A DNA stretch of 48,176 bases from Methylobacterium sp. J-030 (GTDB taxonomy: Bacteria; Pseudomonadota; Alphaproteobacteria; Rhizobiales; Beijerinckiaceae): the NCBI RefSeq assembly GCF_022829545.1, contig NZ_JAKSYM010000363.1:1-48176 (forward strand), given 5' to 3'. This document shows, one piece after another, positions 32,352 through 39,928 of this stretch (positions are counted from its first letter, which is position 1; each line of letters begins with the position of its first letter). A program made the translations under genes and the position numbers. The notes below the pieces were generated by a model, which was not told the origin of the DNA, did no database searches, and saw nothing but the letters and a program-made list of their open reading frames with translations.

Positions 32352-33104
32352 CTATCCCCTCGGCATCCGCGCCCCGAAGATCGCGGTCCCAACCCGGACA
32401 TGGGTGGCGCCGAGCTGGATCGCCGCCGGGAAATCCGCGCTCATGCCCATGGAGAGGATCGGCAGGGCGTGCTCTTTGGCCAGCCGGGCCAGCAGGGCGA
32501 AATGGGCCGAGGGCGGGTCGTCCGCGGGGGGGATGCACATCAGCCCCTGGATCGCCAGCCCGTGCGTATCGCGGCACGCGGCGAGCAGGGTATCGAGCTG
32601 GTCCGGCAGGACCCCGCCCTTCTGAAGCTCCGCGCCGGTGTTGACCTGGATCAGCAGCTTGGGCGTGCGTCCGGACCGGGCGATCTCCTTGGCGAGTGCC
32701 GCCGCCAGCGACAGCCGGTCCAGGGCGTGGATCACGTCGAACAGCGCCACCGCCTCCCGGGCCTTGTTGGATTGCAGCGGCCCGACGAGGTGCAGCTCCA
32801 CATCCGGATAGCGGTCGCGCAGGGCCGGCCATTTCGCCGTGGATTCCTGGACGTAGTTCTCCCCGAACACCCGCTGCCCCGCCGCGAGCGCGGGCAGGAT
32901 GCCCTCGGCCGGCACGGTCTTGGAGACCGCCACCAGCTGGACCTCGGCCGGATCGCGCTCGGAATCCTCGGCCGCCTGGGCGATCGCCGCCCGCACCTCG
33001 GCGAGCCCGGCGGCGACGTCCGCCTGCCCGACCGGGGGTTTCGCGGTCGGATGCCCCATCCCGTCAGTCGGGGGGGAATCCGATTCGGTGGTCGCGTCGT
33101 GCAT
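32352..33104 (-). CDS. yggS: Pyridoxal phosphate homeostasis protein (YggS/PLPBP)
   Basis: PLP-binding alanine-racemase-fold protein of about 250 residues that buffers cellular pyridoxal phosphate. LVAVSKTVPAEGI contains the Lys that holds PLP. GENYVQESTAKWPALR, ELHLVGPLQSNKAREAV and LSMGMSADFPAAIQLGATHV are family blocks; VRVGTAIFG closes the barrel. The start is uncertain: 33104 (MHDATTES) or 33059 (MGHPTAK). It diverges from leuS across family-A copy 3. Confidence 0.95.
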   Translation of the reverse strand: MHDATTESDSPPTDGMGHPTAKPPVGQADVAAGLAEVRAAIAQAAEDSERDPAEVQLVAVSKTVPAEGILPALAAGQRVFGENYVQESTAKWPALRDRYPDVELHLVGPLQSNKAREAVALFDVIHALDRLSLAAALAKEIARSGRTPKLLIQVNTGAELQKGGVLPDQLDTLLAACRDTHGLAIQGLMCIPPADDPPSAHFALLARLAKEHALPILSMGMSADFPAAIQLGATHVRVGTAIFGARMPRG

Positions 33105-33190
33105 CCTGTGCCTGTCCTGTCGCTGCCGGGCGCCGGCCTCTGTGGCCCCGCTGCAGGGAACGATACGGATCCTTCCGGGAGGCGGGTGAT

Positions 33191-33326
33191 CCAATCTACA
33201 CCCTCATCCTGAGGTGCCGGAGCGCAGCGGAGGCCCCGAAGGAGCCCTCCAGCCAGCCGGGCGATCCCTGGAGCCCTCCTTCGAGGCCCGCTCACGCGGG
33301 CACCTCAGGATGAGGATGTGGATTGG
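33191..33326. repeat. Extragenic palindrome, family A copy 3
   Basis: The outer arms CCAATCTACA and TGTGGATTGG pair at 9 of 10 positions; CCTCATCCTGAGGTGC faces GCACCTCAGGATGAGG-like GGCACCTCAGGATGAGG. The orientation is the same as copy 2. It lies in the divergent gap between yggS and leuS. Confidence 0.9.
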
Positions 33327-33511
33327 ATCGGCCCAGCGAAGGCCGCTCTCGTGTACCCTATGTGCTTCCGACGGACCTATGCGCTCGCGCGCGCCGCGCA
33401 AGGCCGAATCACGCCGTCCGTTGACCGGCTCTGGCACAGATATGCTATCGCGGCGCGACCGTGCCGCGACCGTTCCTCCGAACGCCGTCGAGCCTTGACC
33501 CCGCCGGATCC

Positions 33512-36097
33512 ATGACCAGCACCGCCGTTCCCCAACCCGTCGAGCGCTACAACGCCAAGGATGCCGAGCCGCGCTGGCAGGAGGCCTGGGCCGAGCAGCG
33601 CCTGTTCGAGACCGACAACAGCGATCCCCGTCCGAAATACTACGTGCTGGAGATGTTCCCCTATCCGTCGGGGCGCATCCACATGGGCCATGTCCGCAAC
33701 TACGCGATGGGCGACGTGGTGGCCCGCTACAAGCGCGCCCGCGGCTTCGCCGTGCTGCACCCGATGGGCTGGGACGCCTTCGGCCTGCCGGCCGAGAACG
33801 CCGCCATGGAGCGCAAGGTCAACCCGCGGGACTGGACCTACGCCAACATCGCCTCCATGCGCGACCAGTTGAAGGCCATGGGCCTGTCGCTCGACTGGAG
33901 CCGGGAGATCGCGACCTGCGACCCCGACTACTACAAGCACCAGCAGCGCATGTTCCTGGATTTCCTGGAGAAGGGCCTCGTCACCCGCCGCACCGCCAAG
34001 GTGAACTGGGACCCGGTGGACCACACGGTGCTGGCCAACGAGCAGGTGATCGACGGGCGCGGCTGGCGCTCCGGCGCGCTCGTCGAGCAGCGCGAGCTGA
34101 CCCAGTGGTTCTTCAGGATCACCGATTTCGCCGAGGATCTGCTCACCGCCCTCGACGGGCTGGACCGCTGGCCCGAAAAGGTCCGGCTGATGCAGAAGAA
34201 CTGGATCGGCCGCTCGGAAGGTCTGGAGGTTCTTTTCGCACTCGCCCGACCGCCAGCCGTCGCGCCCGAATCCGTGACCGTCTACACGACCCGGCCCGAC
34301 ACCCTGTTCGGCGCGAAATTTCTGGCGATCGCCGCCGACCATCCGCTGGCCGCCGCGCTCGCCACAGATCGTCCGGCGCTGCAGACTTTCATCGAGGAAT
34401 GCCGCCGCACCGGCACCGCGCAGGCCGCGATCGACACCGCCGAGAAGCACGGCTTCGACACCGGCCTCACCGTCCGCCATCCCCTGGACCCGTCCTGGGA
34501 GCTGCCGGTCTACGTGGCGAACTTCGTCCTGATGGACTACGGCACCGGCGCGGTGTTCGGCTGCCCGGCGCACGACCAGCGCGACCTCGATTTCGCCAAC
34601 AAGTACGGGCTCGGCAACACCCCGGTGGTCTGCCCCGAGGGCCAGGACCCGGCGAGCTTCGTCATCACCGACACCGCCTATGTCGAGGATGGGCGGATGA
34701 TCAACTCGCGCTTCCTCGACGGGCTGAGCACCGACGCGGCGTTCGAGGCCGTGGCGCGGCGGCTCGAAGGGGAGGGGGTCGCGACCCGCAAGGTCCAGTT
34801 CCGCCTGCGCGACTGGGGTGTCTCCCGTCAGCGCTACTGGGGCTGCCCGATCCCGATCATCCACTGCGAGTCCTGCGGCCCGGTGCCGGTCCCAGTCGCC
34901 GACCTGCCGGTGACGCTGCCCGAGGACGTGTCCTTCGACCAGCCCGGCAACCCGCTGGAGCGCGACGCCGCGTGGCGCACCGTGCCCTGCCCGCGCTGCG
35001 GCGCCCCGGCCCGGCGCGAGACCGACACGATGGACACCTTCGTCGACTCGTCCTGGTACTACGCCCGCTTCACGGCGCCCTGGCTCACCGACGCGCCCAC
35101 CGACCGCGCCGTGGTCGACCGCTGGCTGGCGGTGGACCAGTATATCGGCGGCATCGAGCACGCGATCCTGCACCTGCTCTACGCCCGGTTCTTCATGCGG
35201 GCGATGCGCGAGACCGGCTGGGCCGGTGTCGCCGAACCGTTCGCGGGCCTGTTCACGCAGGGCATGGTGGTGCACGAGACCTACAAGGATGCGGCCGGCG
35301 CCTGGGTGCCGCCGGCCGAGATCGGCTTCGCCACCGAAGAGGGCGAGCGCCGCGCGTTTCACGTGAAAACTCGGGCGCCGATCGCGATCGGCCCGATCGA
35401 GAAGATGTCGAAGTCGAAGAAGAACGTGGTCGACCCCGACGACATCATCGCGAGCTACGGGGCCGACACGGCACGCTGGTTCATGCTGTCCGACTCGCCG
35501 CCCGAGCGCGACGTGATCTGGACCGAGGAGGGCGTGCAGGGCGCGGCCCGGTTCGTCCAGAAGGTCTGGCGGCTGGTGAACGCCGCCGGTCAGGCGACCG
35601 GCGACGGCGCCGCGGATCTGCCCCTGCGCAAGGCCGCCCACCGGGCCCTGGTCTCGGTGCAGGACGATATCGAGCGCCTGCGCTTCAACCGCTGCGTCGC
35701 CCACATCTACACCCTGGCCAACGCCCTGGAGGACGGGTTGCGCGGCCCGGTCTCGCCGGCGGCGGCCCGGGAGGCGGCCGGGATCCTGGTGCAGCTCATC
35801 GCGCCGATGATGCCGCATCTGGCGGAGGCGTGCTGGGCGGTGCTGGGGGGCTCCGGGCTCGTCGCGCAGGCGCCCTGGCCGGAGGCGGAGGCCGGGCTTC
35901 TGGTCGAGGACGAGATCACCCTGCCGGTCCAGATCAACGGCAAGAAGCGCGCGGACGTCACCGTGGCGCGCGACGCCGACGCCAAGGCCGTCGAGGCCGC
36001 AACCCTGGCGCTGGAGATTGTCCAGACGATCCTGGAGGGGCGGGCGCCCCGCAAGGTGATCGTGGTGCCGGGGCGGATCGTGAATCTGGTGGTGTGA
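33512..36097 (+). CDS. leuS: Leucyl-tRNA synthetase
   Basis: Class I synthetase charging tRNA(Leu); 861 residues, the usual bacterial length. HMGH at residues 57-60 is the HIGH motif, preceded by MFPYPSGRIHMGHVRNYAMG. The CP1 editing domain includes VYTTRPDTLFGAKFLAIAAD and the MDYGTGAVFGCPAHDQRD block that removes mischarged tRNA. KMSKSKKNVVDP near residue 631 is the KMSKS loop. The zinc-like CPRCG is present. The start is 33512. A parS-like palindrome lies in the codons just before KMSKS. Confidence 0.98.
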   Translation: MTSTAVPQPVERYNAKDAEPRWQEAWAEQRLFETDNSDPRPKYYVLEMFPYPSGRIHMGHVRNYAMGDVVARYKRARGFAVLHPMGWDAFGLPAENAAMERKVNPRDWTYANIASMRDQLKAMGLSLDWSREIATCDPDYYKHQQRMFLDFLEKGLVTRRTAKVNWDPVDHTVLANEQVIDGRGWRSGALVEQRELTQWFFRITDFAEDLLTALDGLDRWPEKVRLMQKNWIGRSEGLEVLFALARPPAVAPESVTVYTTRPDTLFGAKFLAIAADHPLAAALATDRPALQTFIEECRRTGTAQAAIDTAEKHGFDTGLTVRHPLDPSWELPVYVANFVLMDYGTGAVFGCPAHDQRDLDFANKYGLGNTPVVCPEGQDPASFVITDTAYVEDGRMINSRFLDGLSTDAAFEAVARRLEGEGVATRKVQFRLRDWGVSRQRYWGCPIPIIHCESCGPVPVPVADLPVTLPEDVSFDQPGNPLERDAAWRTVPCPRCGAPARRETDTMDTFVDSSWYYARFTAPWLTDAPTDRAVVDRWLAVDQYIGGIEHAILHLLYARFFMRAMRETGWAGVAEPFAGLFTQGMVVHETYKDAAGAWVPPAEIGFATEEGERRAFHVKTRAPIAIGPIEKMSKSKKNVVDPDDIIASYGADTARWFMLSDSPPERDVIWTEEGVQGAARFVQKVWRLVNAAGQATGDGAADLPLRKAAHRALVSVQDDIERLRFNRCVAHIYTLANALEDGLRGPVSPAAAREAAGILVQLIAPMMPHLAEACWAVLGGSGLVAQAPWPEAEAGLLVEDEITLPVQINGKKRADVTVARDADAKAVEAATLALEIVQTILEGRAPRKVIVVPGRIVNLVV
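35355..35370. promoter_or_regulatory. parS-like sequence inside leuS
   Basis: CGTTTCACGTGAAAAC matches the parS consensus at 13 of 16 positions and keeps the perfect 12-bp core TTTCACGTGAAA. It could be a weak ParB site. The codons (RAFHVKT) are not obviously constrained otherwise. Confidence 0.4.
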
Positions 36098-36208
36098 CAG
36101 TTCGACTATCGTCGCGCTTGTTGGAAGCATACAGCGCCGCGCCGGCCCGCAGAAGCGATTGACGAGGGCTCCGCCAACCTTCGCCGTGGGAGGTACTAGC
36201 GCCTTGTC

Positions 36209-36229
36209 GTATTGTACCGGTTTTGATAC
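36209..36229. promoter_or_regulatory. Candidate operator of the higBA-type module
   Basis: GTAT-N13-ATAC with an ACCGGT centre, 18 bp before the toxin start codon and overlapping a possible promoter (TTGTCG at 36204). Antitoxins of this family bind such short inverted repeats. This is assigned from position only. Confidence 0.4.
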
Positions 36230-36246
36230 ACACGCCACATCGAACC

Positions 36247-36570
36247 ATGAAGCCCGTCACGTTCCTCGGTGACAGCCGGAAGGTGCTGCAGAGCTTTCCG
36301 GAAACGGTCCGCTACAGAGCCGGTGTAGAACTCCGCGCCGTTCAGACGGGCCTCGACCCCGACGATTGGAAGCCGATGTCGTCAGTCGGTCAGGGCGTCA
36401 GTGAAATCAGAATCCGGGACCGCAGCGGTGCGTTCCGGATCCTCTATCTGGCGACGTTACCAGACTGCGTTCTGGTGCTTCATGCGTTCCAGAAAAAGAC
36501 TCAGCAGACCACGCAGCACGATATCGATTTGGCGACGAAGCGTCTCAGGGATTGGAACGCCGGGCTATGA
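36247..36570 (+). CDS. higB: HigB/Gp49-like toxin of the RelE superfamily
   Basis: 107 residues. GDSRKVLQSFPETVRYRAG is the first helical part, followed by GVSEIRIRDRSGAFRILYLA and VLVLHAFQKKTQQTTQHDID, the typical core and C-terminal end of phage-derived Gp49-like (HigB-type) proteins, which cleave mRNA on the ribosome. Toxin precedes antitoxin, as usual for higBA. Its stop overlaps the antitoxin ATG (ATGA, 36567-36570). The ATG at 36247 is preferred over the TTG at 36223. Confidence 0.9.
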   Translation: MKPVTFLGDSRKVLQSFPETVRYRAGVELRAVQTGLDPDDWKPMSSVGQGVSEIRIRDRSGAFRILYLATLPDCVLVLHAFQKKTQQTTQHDIDLATKRLRDWNAGL

Positions 36571-36848
36571 ACACAGAGACCTTTGACAGTGTTTTCGAAG
36601 CTTTGATCGATACGCCCATTGAGGCTGCCAACATGACGGCGCGTGCCGACCTGTTGCTGGCCATCCGGGAACGAATCCGCACCTGGGACCTGCCGCAGGA
36701 GAAGGCAGCGGCGCGGCTCGGCCTAACGCGTCCCCGTCTCAACGACCTGATGCGTGGCAAAGTCGACAAGTTCTCCCTGGATGCGTTGGTCAATATCGCC
36801 AGCGCGACAGGCCTTGCACTTCGCATTCAGGTCGTTGAGGCGGCCTGA
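36567..36848 (+). CDS. higA: HigA-like antitoxin with helix-turn-helix
   Basis: 93-residue XRE-type protein. An N-terminal linker (NTETFDSVFEALIDTPIEAA) is followed by LPQEKAAARLGLTRPRLNDL, the helix-turn-helix, and then KFSLDALVNIASATGLALRI, the second half of the HTH_37-type fold. It is coupled to the toxin by overlap and probably represses the pair through the inverted repeat at 36209-36229. Confidence 0.9.
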   Translation: MNTETFDSVFEALIDTPIEAANMTARADLLLAIRERIRTWDLPQEKAAARLGLTRPRLNDLMRGKVDKFSLDALVNIASATGLALRIQVVEAA

Positions 36849-36852
36849 ACCG

Positions 36853-37653
36853 TTACGGCGCCGCCAAACCCGGATCCTGCCCGCTGGCCTCGAGGCCGCG
36901 GCGCACGAGCCCCTCGCGCTTTGCCCACGCAACGAATTCCGCGAGGTAGGCCGCCCCCGCCGGGCGCCCGACCGGCAGGCCCATCGCCTGCGGAATCTCC
37001 ATGAAGTGCCCCGGCAGCAGCCGCACCGCCGGATGCGCCGCCGCGTAGGCGGCGAGCGGCTGCTCCACCCCGGCCGCCACCTCCAGCCCGTCCCGCGCGA
37101 AGGCCGTCACCGCCTCGGCCGAGGTCGGCGCCCGCACCAGGGTCGCGTGTTTCAGGCTCCGGCTCAGGAACAGGTCGTAGGCGCTGCCGCGCCCGACCGA
37201 GACCCGCACGCCGTCGCGGTCGACCTCTTCCAGGGTGTGGATCGGTGAATCCGCCGGCACGAGGTAGCTGCCGGCGATCAGCACGTAGGGCGCCGTGAAG
37301 GCGATGCCCTCGGCCCGCTTCGGGTCGATCGCCAGGAAGCAGATGTCCCAGGTGCCGGACCCCGCCGAGCCCGAGACCGCGCCCGCCCCCGGGAAGGTCA
37401 CGAACGCCACCGTCACGCCGAGCCGCGCGGCGAGCGCCCGGGCGAGATCCACCGAGACCCCCGCCGGGCCGTCCGGTCCGGCCTGCGCCAGCACCGGATT
37501 GCCGAGGTTGATCGCCGCCCGGAGGGTGCCGGTGGGGGCGAGATCGTGTAGGACGGCGGGGGCAGGCGTCATGGACACGGGCGGCATGGGCTTCGTCTCC
37601 GCGTGGGCGAGGGCCGGAAGGAGAAGCCAGGAGAGCGCCGCGCCGATCCGCAT
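36853..37653 (-). CDS. Periplasmic solute-binding protein, family 3
   Basis: 266 residues: signal peptide (GAALSWLLLPALAHA, cleaved near residue 18), then an amino-acid-type binding protein fold: GTLRAAINLGNPVLAQAGPD, GVSVDLARALAARLGVTVAF, TWDICFLAIDPKRAEGIAFT and APYVLIAGSYLV, the last two lining the cleft. There is no adjacent permease or ATPase; instead it ends an operon after yegS and terC, sharing one base with the terC stop (TGATG). It may bind a solute for a transporter encoded elsewhere, or act as a sensor. Confidence 0.88.
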   Translation of the reverse strand: MRIGAALSWLLLPALAHAETKPMPPVSMTPAPAVLHDLAPTGTLRAAINLGNPVLAQAGPDGPAGVSVDLARALAARLGVTVAFVTFPGAGAVSGSAGSGTWDICFLAIDPKRAEGIAFTAPYVLIAGSYLVPADSPIHTLEEVDRDGVRVSVGRGSAYDLFLSRSLKHATLVRAPTSAEAVTAFARDGLEVAAGVEQPLAAYAAAHPAVRLLPGHFMEIPQAMGLPVGRPAGAAYLAEFVAWAKREGLVRRGLEASGQDPGLAAP

Positions 37654-38417
37654 CAGGCGCGCTCGACCCGACCGGCCGGCACCACCGCCCCCTTGGCGCC
37701 GCGTCGGCGCCGTCGGGCCAGCATGTTGAGGCCCTCCACGCCCGCCGAGAACGCCATGGCGGTGTAGATGTAGCCCTTCGGCACATGCGCCCCGAACCCC
37801 TCGGCGATCAGCACCATGCCGATCATGATCAGGAAGCCGAGCGCCAGCATCACCACGGTGGGGTTGCGGGCGATGAAGGCCGAGAGCGGCTCAGCGGCGA
37901 TCAGCATCACCGCGACCGCGATGATCACCGCCACCATCATCACCGGCACGTGCTCGGTCATGCCCACCGCCGTGATGATCGAGTCGATGGAGAAGACGAG
38001 GTCGAGGAGCAGGATCTGACCGATCGCCGCGCCGAAGCCCAGGCTGCCGCCGGACTCCTTGGTCTCCGGATCGGGATCCACGCTGTGGTGGATCTCCTTG
38101 GTGGCCTTCCACAGCAGGAACAGGCCGCCGCCGATCAGGATCAGGTCGCGCCAGGAGAAATCCTGGCCGAGCACCGAGAAGACCGGCTCGGTCAGGTGAA
38201 CGATGAACGCCACCGTGCCCAGCAGCCCGAGCCGCAGGATCAGCGCCAGCCCGATGCCGATCCGCCGGGCCCGGGTCTGCTGATCCGCCGGTAGCTTGTT
38301 GGTCAGGATCGAGATGAAGATCAGGTTGTCGACGCCGAGCACCACCTCCATCACCACGAGGGTCGCGAGGGCGGCCCAGACGGCGGGCTGGCCGGCGAGC
38401 TGGATCAGGTCGGTCAC
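37653..38417 (-). CDS. TerC-family integral membrane protein
   Basis: 254 residues with about seven membrane segments. The two acidic family signatures are EVVLGVDNLIFISILTNKLP and LLLDLVFSIDSIITAVGMTE. TerC-family proteins are linked to metal (Mn) export or metalation of secreted enzymes, but this protein's exact role is unknown. The GTG start at 38417 overlaps the yegS stop (GTGA), and its own stop overlaps the next start, so translation is coupled along the operon. It ends in a basic tail (RRRRRGAKG). Confidence 0.9.
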   Translation of the reverse strand: MTDLIQLAGQPAVWAALATLVVMEVVLGVDNLIFISILTNKLPADQQTRARRIGIGLALILRLGLLGTVAFIVHLTEPVFSVLGQDFSWRDLILIGGGLFLLWKATKEIHHSVDPDPETKESGGSLGFGAAIGQILLLDLVFSIDSIITAVGMTEHVPVMMVAVIIAVAVMLIAAEPLSAFIARNPTVVMLALGFLIMIGMVLIAEGFGAHVPKGYIYTAMAFSAGVEGLNMLARRRRRGAKGAVVPAGRVERA

Positions 38418-39367
38418 GGGCGGGGCGCCTCGCTGGTCGGGAACAGGCGGCTGCCGAGAGTCGTGAGGTCGAACGGGTTCGGGCCGCGCACCGGTTCGGG
38501 GGCGAAGACCCGCAGGATCTTCGGAAAGACCTTGAAGTGCGCGGGCGTGCGCGTGGTCAATTCGCCGTCGGTGTTCACCGGGCGGGGCCGGCGTGTCGCG
38601 ATCCGGATCTCCTGCGCGTGGAAGGCGCGCACGTCGGCGGCCCGGCCGTGCGTGCCCCGCCGGAGCGCCGGCAGCAGCGCGATCAGCCGCCACCAATGGT
38701 CGATCTCCAGGCTGTAGAAATCGAGCTTGCCGTCATCCACCGCGGCGCTCTCCGCCACCGTCATGCCACCGCCGTAGTGCCGGCCGTTGCCGACCGAGAC
38801 CTGGATGGTGGTGATCGTCTCGACCGTGCCGTCGCGCTCGATCGTCACCGTGAACGGCCGGACCCGGCGCAGCACCCGGATCGCCGCCACCGCGTAGCCC
38901 AGCACGCCGAAGGTCTTCTTCGATTCCGCCGTCAGCGCGCCCGCGAGTTCCGCCGAGAAGCCGATGCTCGCCACGTTGAAATAGTAGTGGCCGTTGACCC
39001 AGCCGAGATCCACCGGCCGCGCCTGCGCGGTCGGGATGAAGCGGGCCGCCTCCAGGGGATCGAGCGGCAGGTTGAGGGAGCGGGCGAGGTCGTTGGCGGT
39101 GCCCAGCGGCAGGATGGCGAATGGCAGGCCGGCCTCCACCAGGGCGGGGGCAGCGACGTTCATGGTGCCGTCGCCGCCGCCGAGGATCACCAGATCGACC
39201 GATCCGGCTTGGCTGCGGATCGCGTCGCGGCAATCGGCGTCCGGCGGCGGCTCCACCGGCTCGATCCCACCCGCGCGCAGGATCCGGCGGATCTCGTCGA
39301 GGTCGAGGCCGCCGTTGCGGGCCTTGGCGTTGCAGACCAGCAGGGCCCGGCGCGGCGCGTCGCTCAT
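38414..39367 (-). CDS. YegS/DagK-type lipid kinase
   Basis: 317-residue cytoplasmic diacylglycerol-kinase-fold enzyme that phosphorylates a lipid. RALLVCNAKARNGG, the nucleotide motif LVILGGGDGTMNVAAPALVE and LPLGTANDLARSLNLP are the catalytic blocks. NVASIGFSAELAGAL and QVSVGNGRHYGGGMTVAESA belong to the second domain. It is first of the three-gene unit yegS-terC-binding protein. The physiological lipid is not evident. Confidence 0.92.
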   Translation of the reverse strand: MSDAPRRALLVCNAKARNGGLDLDEIRRILRAGGIEPVEPPPDADCRDAIRSQAGSVDLVILGGGDGTMNVAAPALVEAGLPFAILPLGTANDLARSLNLPLDPLEAARFIPTAQARPVDLGWVNGHYYFNVASIGFSAELAGALTAESKKTFGVLGYAVAAIRVLRRVRPFTVTIERDGTVETITTIQVSVGNGRHYGGGMTVAESAAVDDGKLDFYSLEIDHWWRLIALLPALRRGTHGRAADVRAFHAQEIRIATRRPRPVNTDGELTTRTPAHFKVFPKILRVFAPEPVRGPNPFDLTTLGSRLFPTSEAPRP

Positions 39368-39928
39368 CGGGGGCTCCCGGATCCGGGATACCGGCGGGTC
39401 AGCCGGTGAAAGGTATGGAGCGAGGATCCGGCGCCATTCCGTCGCGCCAAACGAGCACGGACCCGGTTCCCGGGTGCATGCAGCGCCAGGGGAATGCGAC
39501 CCGGGACCAGGCGCACCACGTCGCGGGGCGTCCGTCCGGTCAATCCGTGCCGCCGACGCGGCGCTCTTCGTGCCGGATCCCGGACCGGGTTCCACTGACG
39601 CTCCACCCGTCCGGAAAAGGGATGCGCGCGGCTGACCACCCTGGAAGGGCGGGTCGGGCGGGCCTGGATGTCGGGTTGGGCCACGGGATCCTCGGTGCGC
39701 GGTGGGGTGGAACCTGGGAACAACCGCAGCCGAGAGCGACCTCGACCGTGACTGTCCCCGACTTGGTACCCAAACGCACGAACGCAACCCCATCATCCCC
39801 GCAATCCAGGGCTGGTCGCCGCCGTACGATCAGGCAAGATGTCATCCGCGCCCGAGCCCCTCGTGGAACTCGCCACCCAAGCGGGCGCGTTCATCTTGAT
39901 GTCCGCCCCGGCCGCCAGGAAGGCACCG
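39368..39928. other. 561-bp gap with family C copy 3, otherwise no gene seen
   Basis: Divergent gap between the lipid kinase and an envelope protein gene. The repeat takes 39467-39632. The rest (39640-39928) shows no convincing gene; the open frame from 39839 to 39928 is in frame with the following gene but lacks protein-like features. Confidence 0.5.
39467..39632. repeat. Extragenic palindrome, family C copy 3 (inverted)
   Basis: Reads CGGTTCCCGGGTGCATGCAG and CAGGGGAATGCGACCCGGGA at the left, and GGATCCCGGACCGGGTTCC, CTCCACCCGTCCGGAAAAGG at the right. This is the reverse complement of copies 1 and 2, with a full-length centre like copy 1. Confidence 0.85.

Noticed and set aside
33377..36238. 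A 953-codon antisense frame across leuS
   Set aside because: It is a high-GC shadow of the clearly real leuS frame and has no domain.
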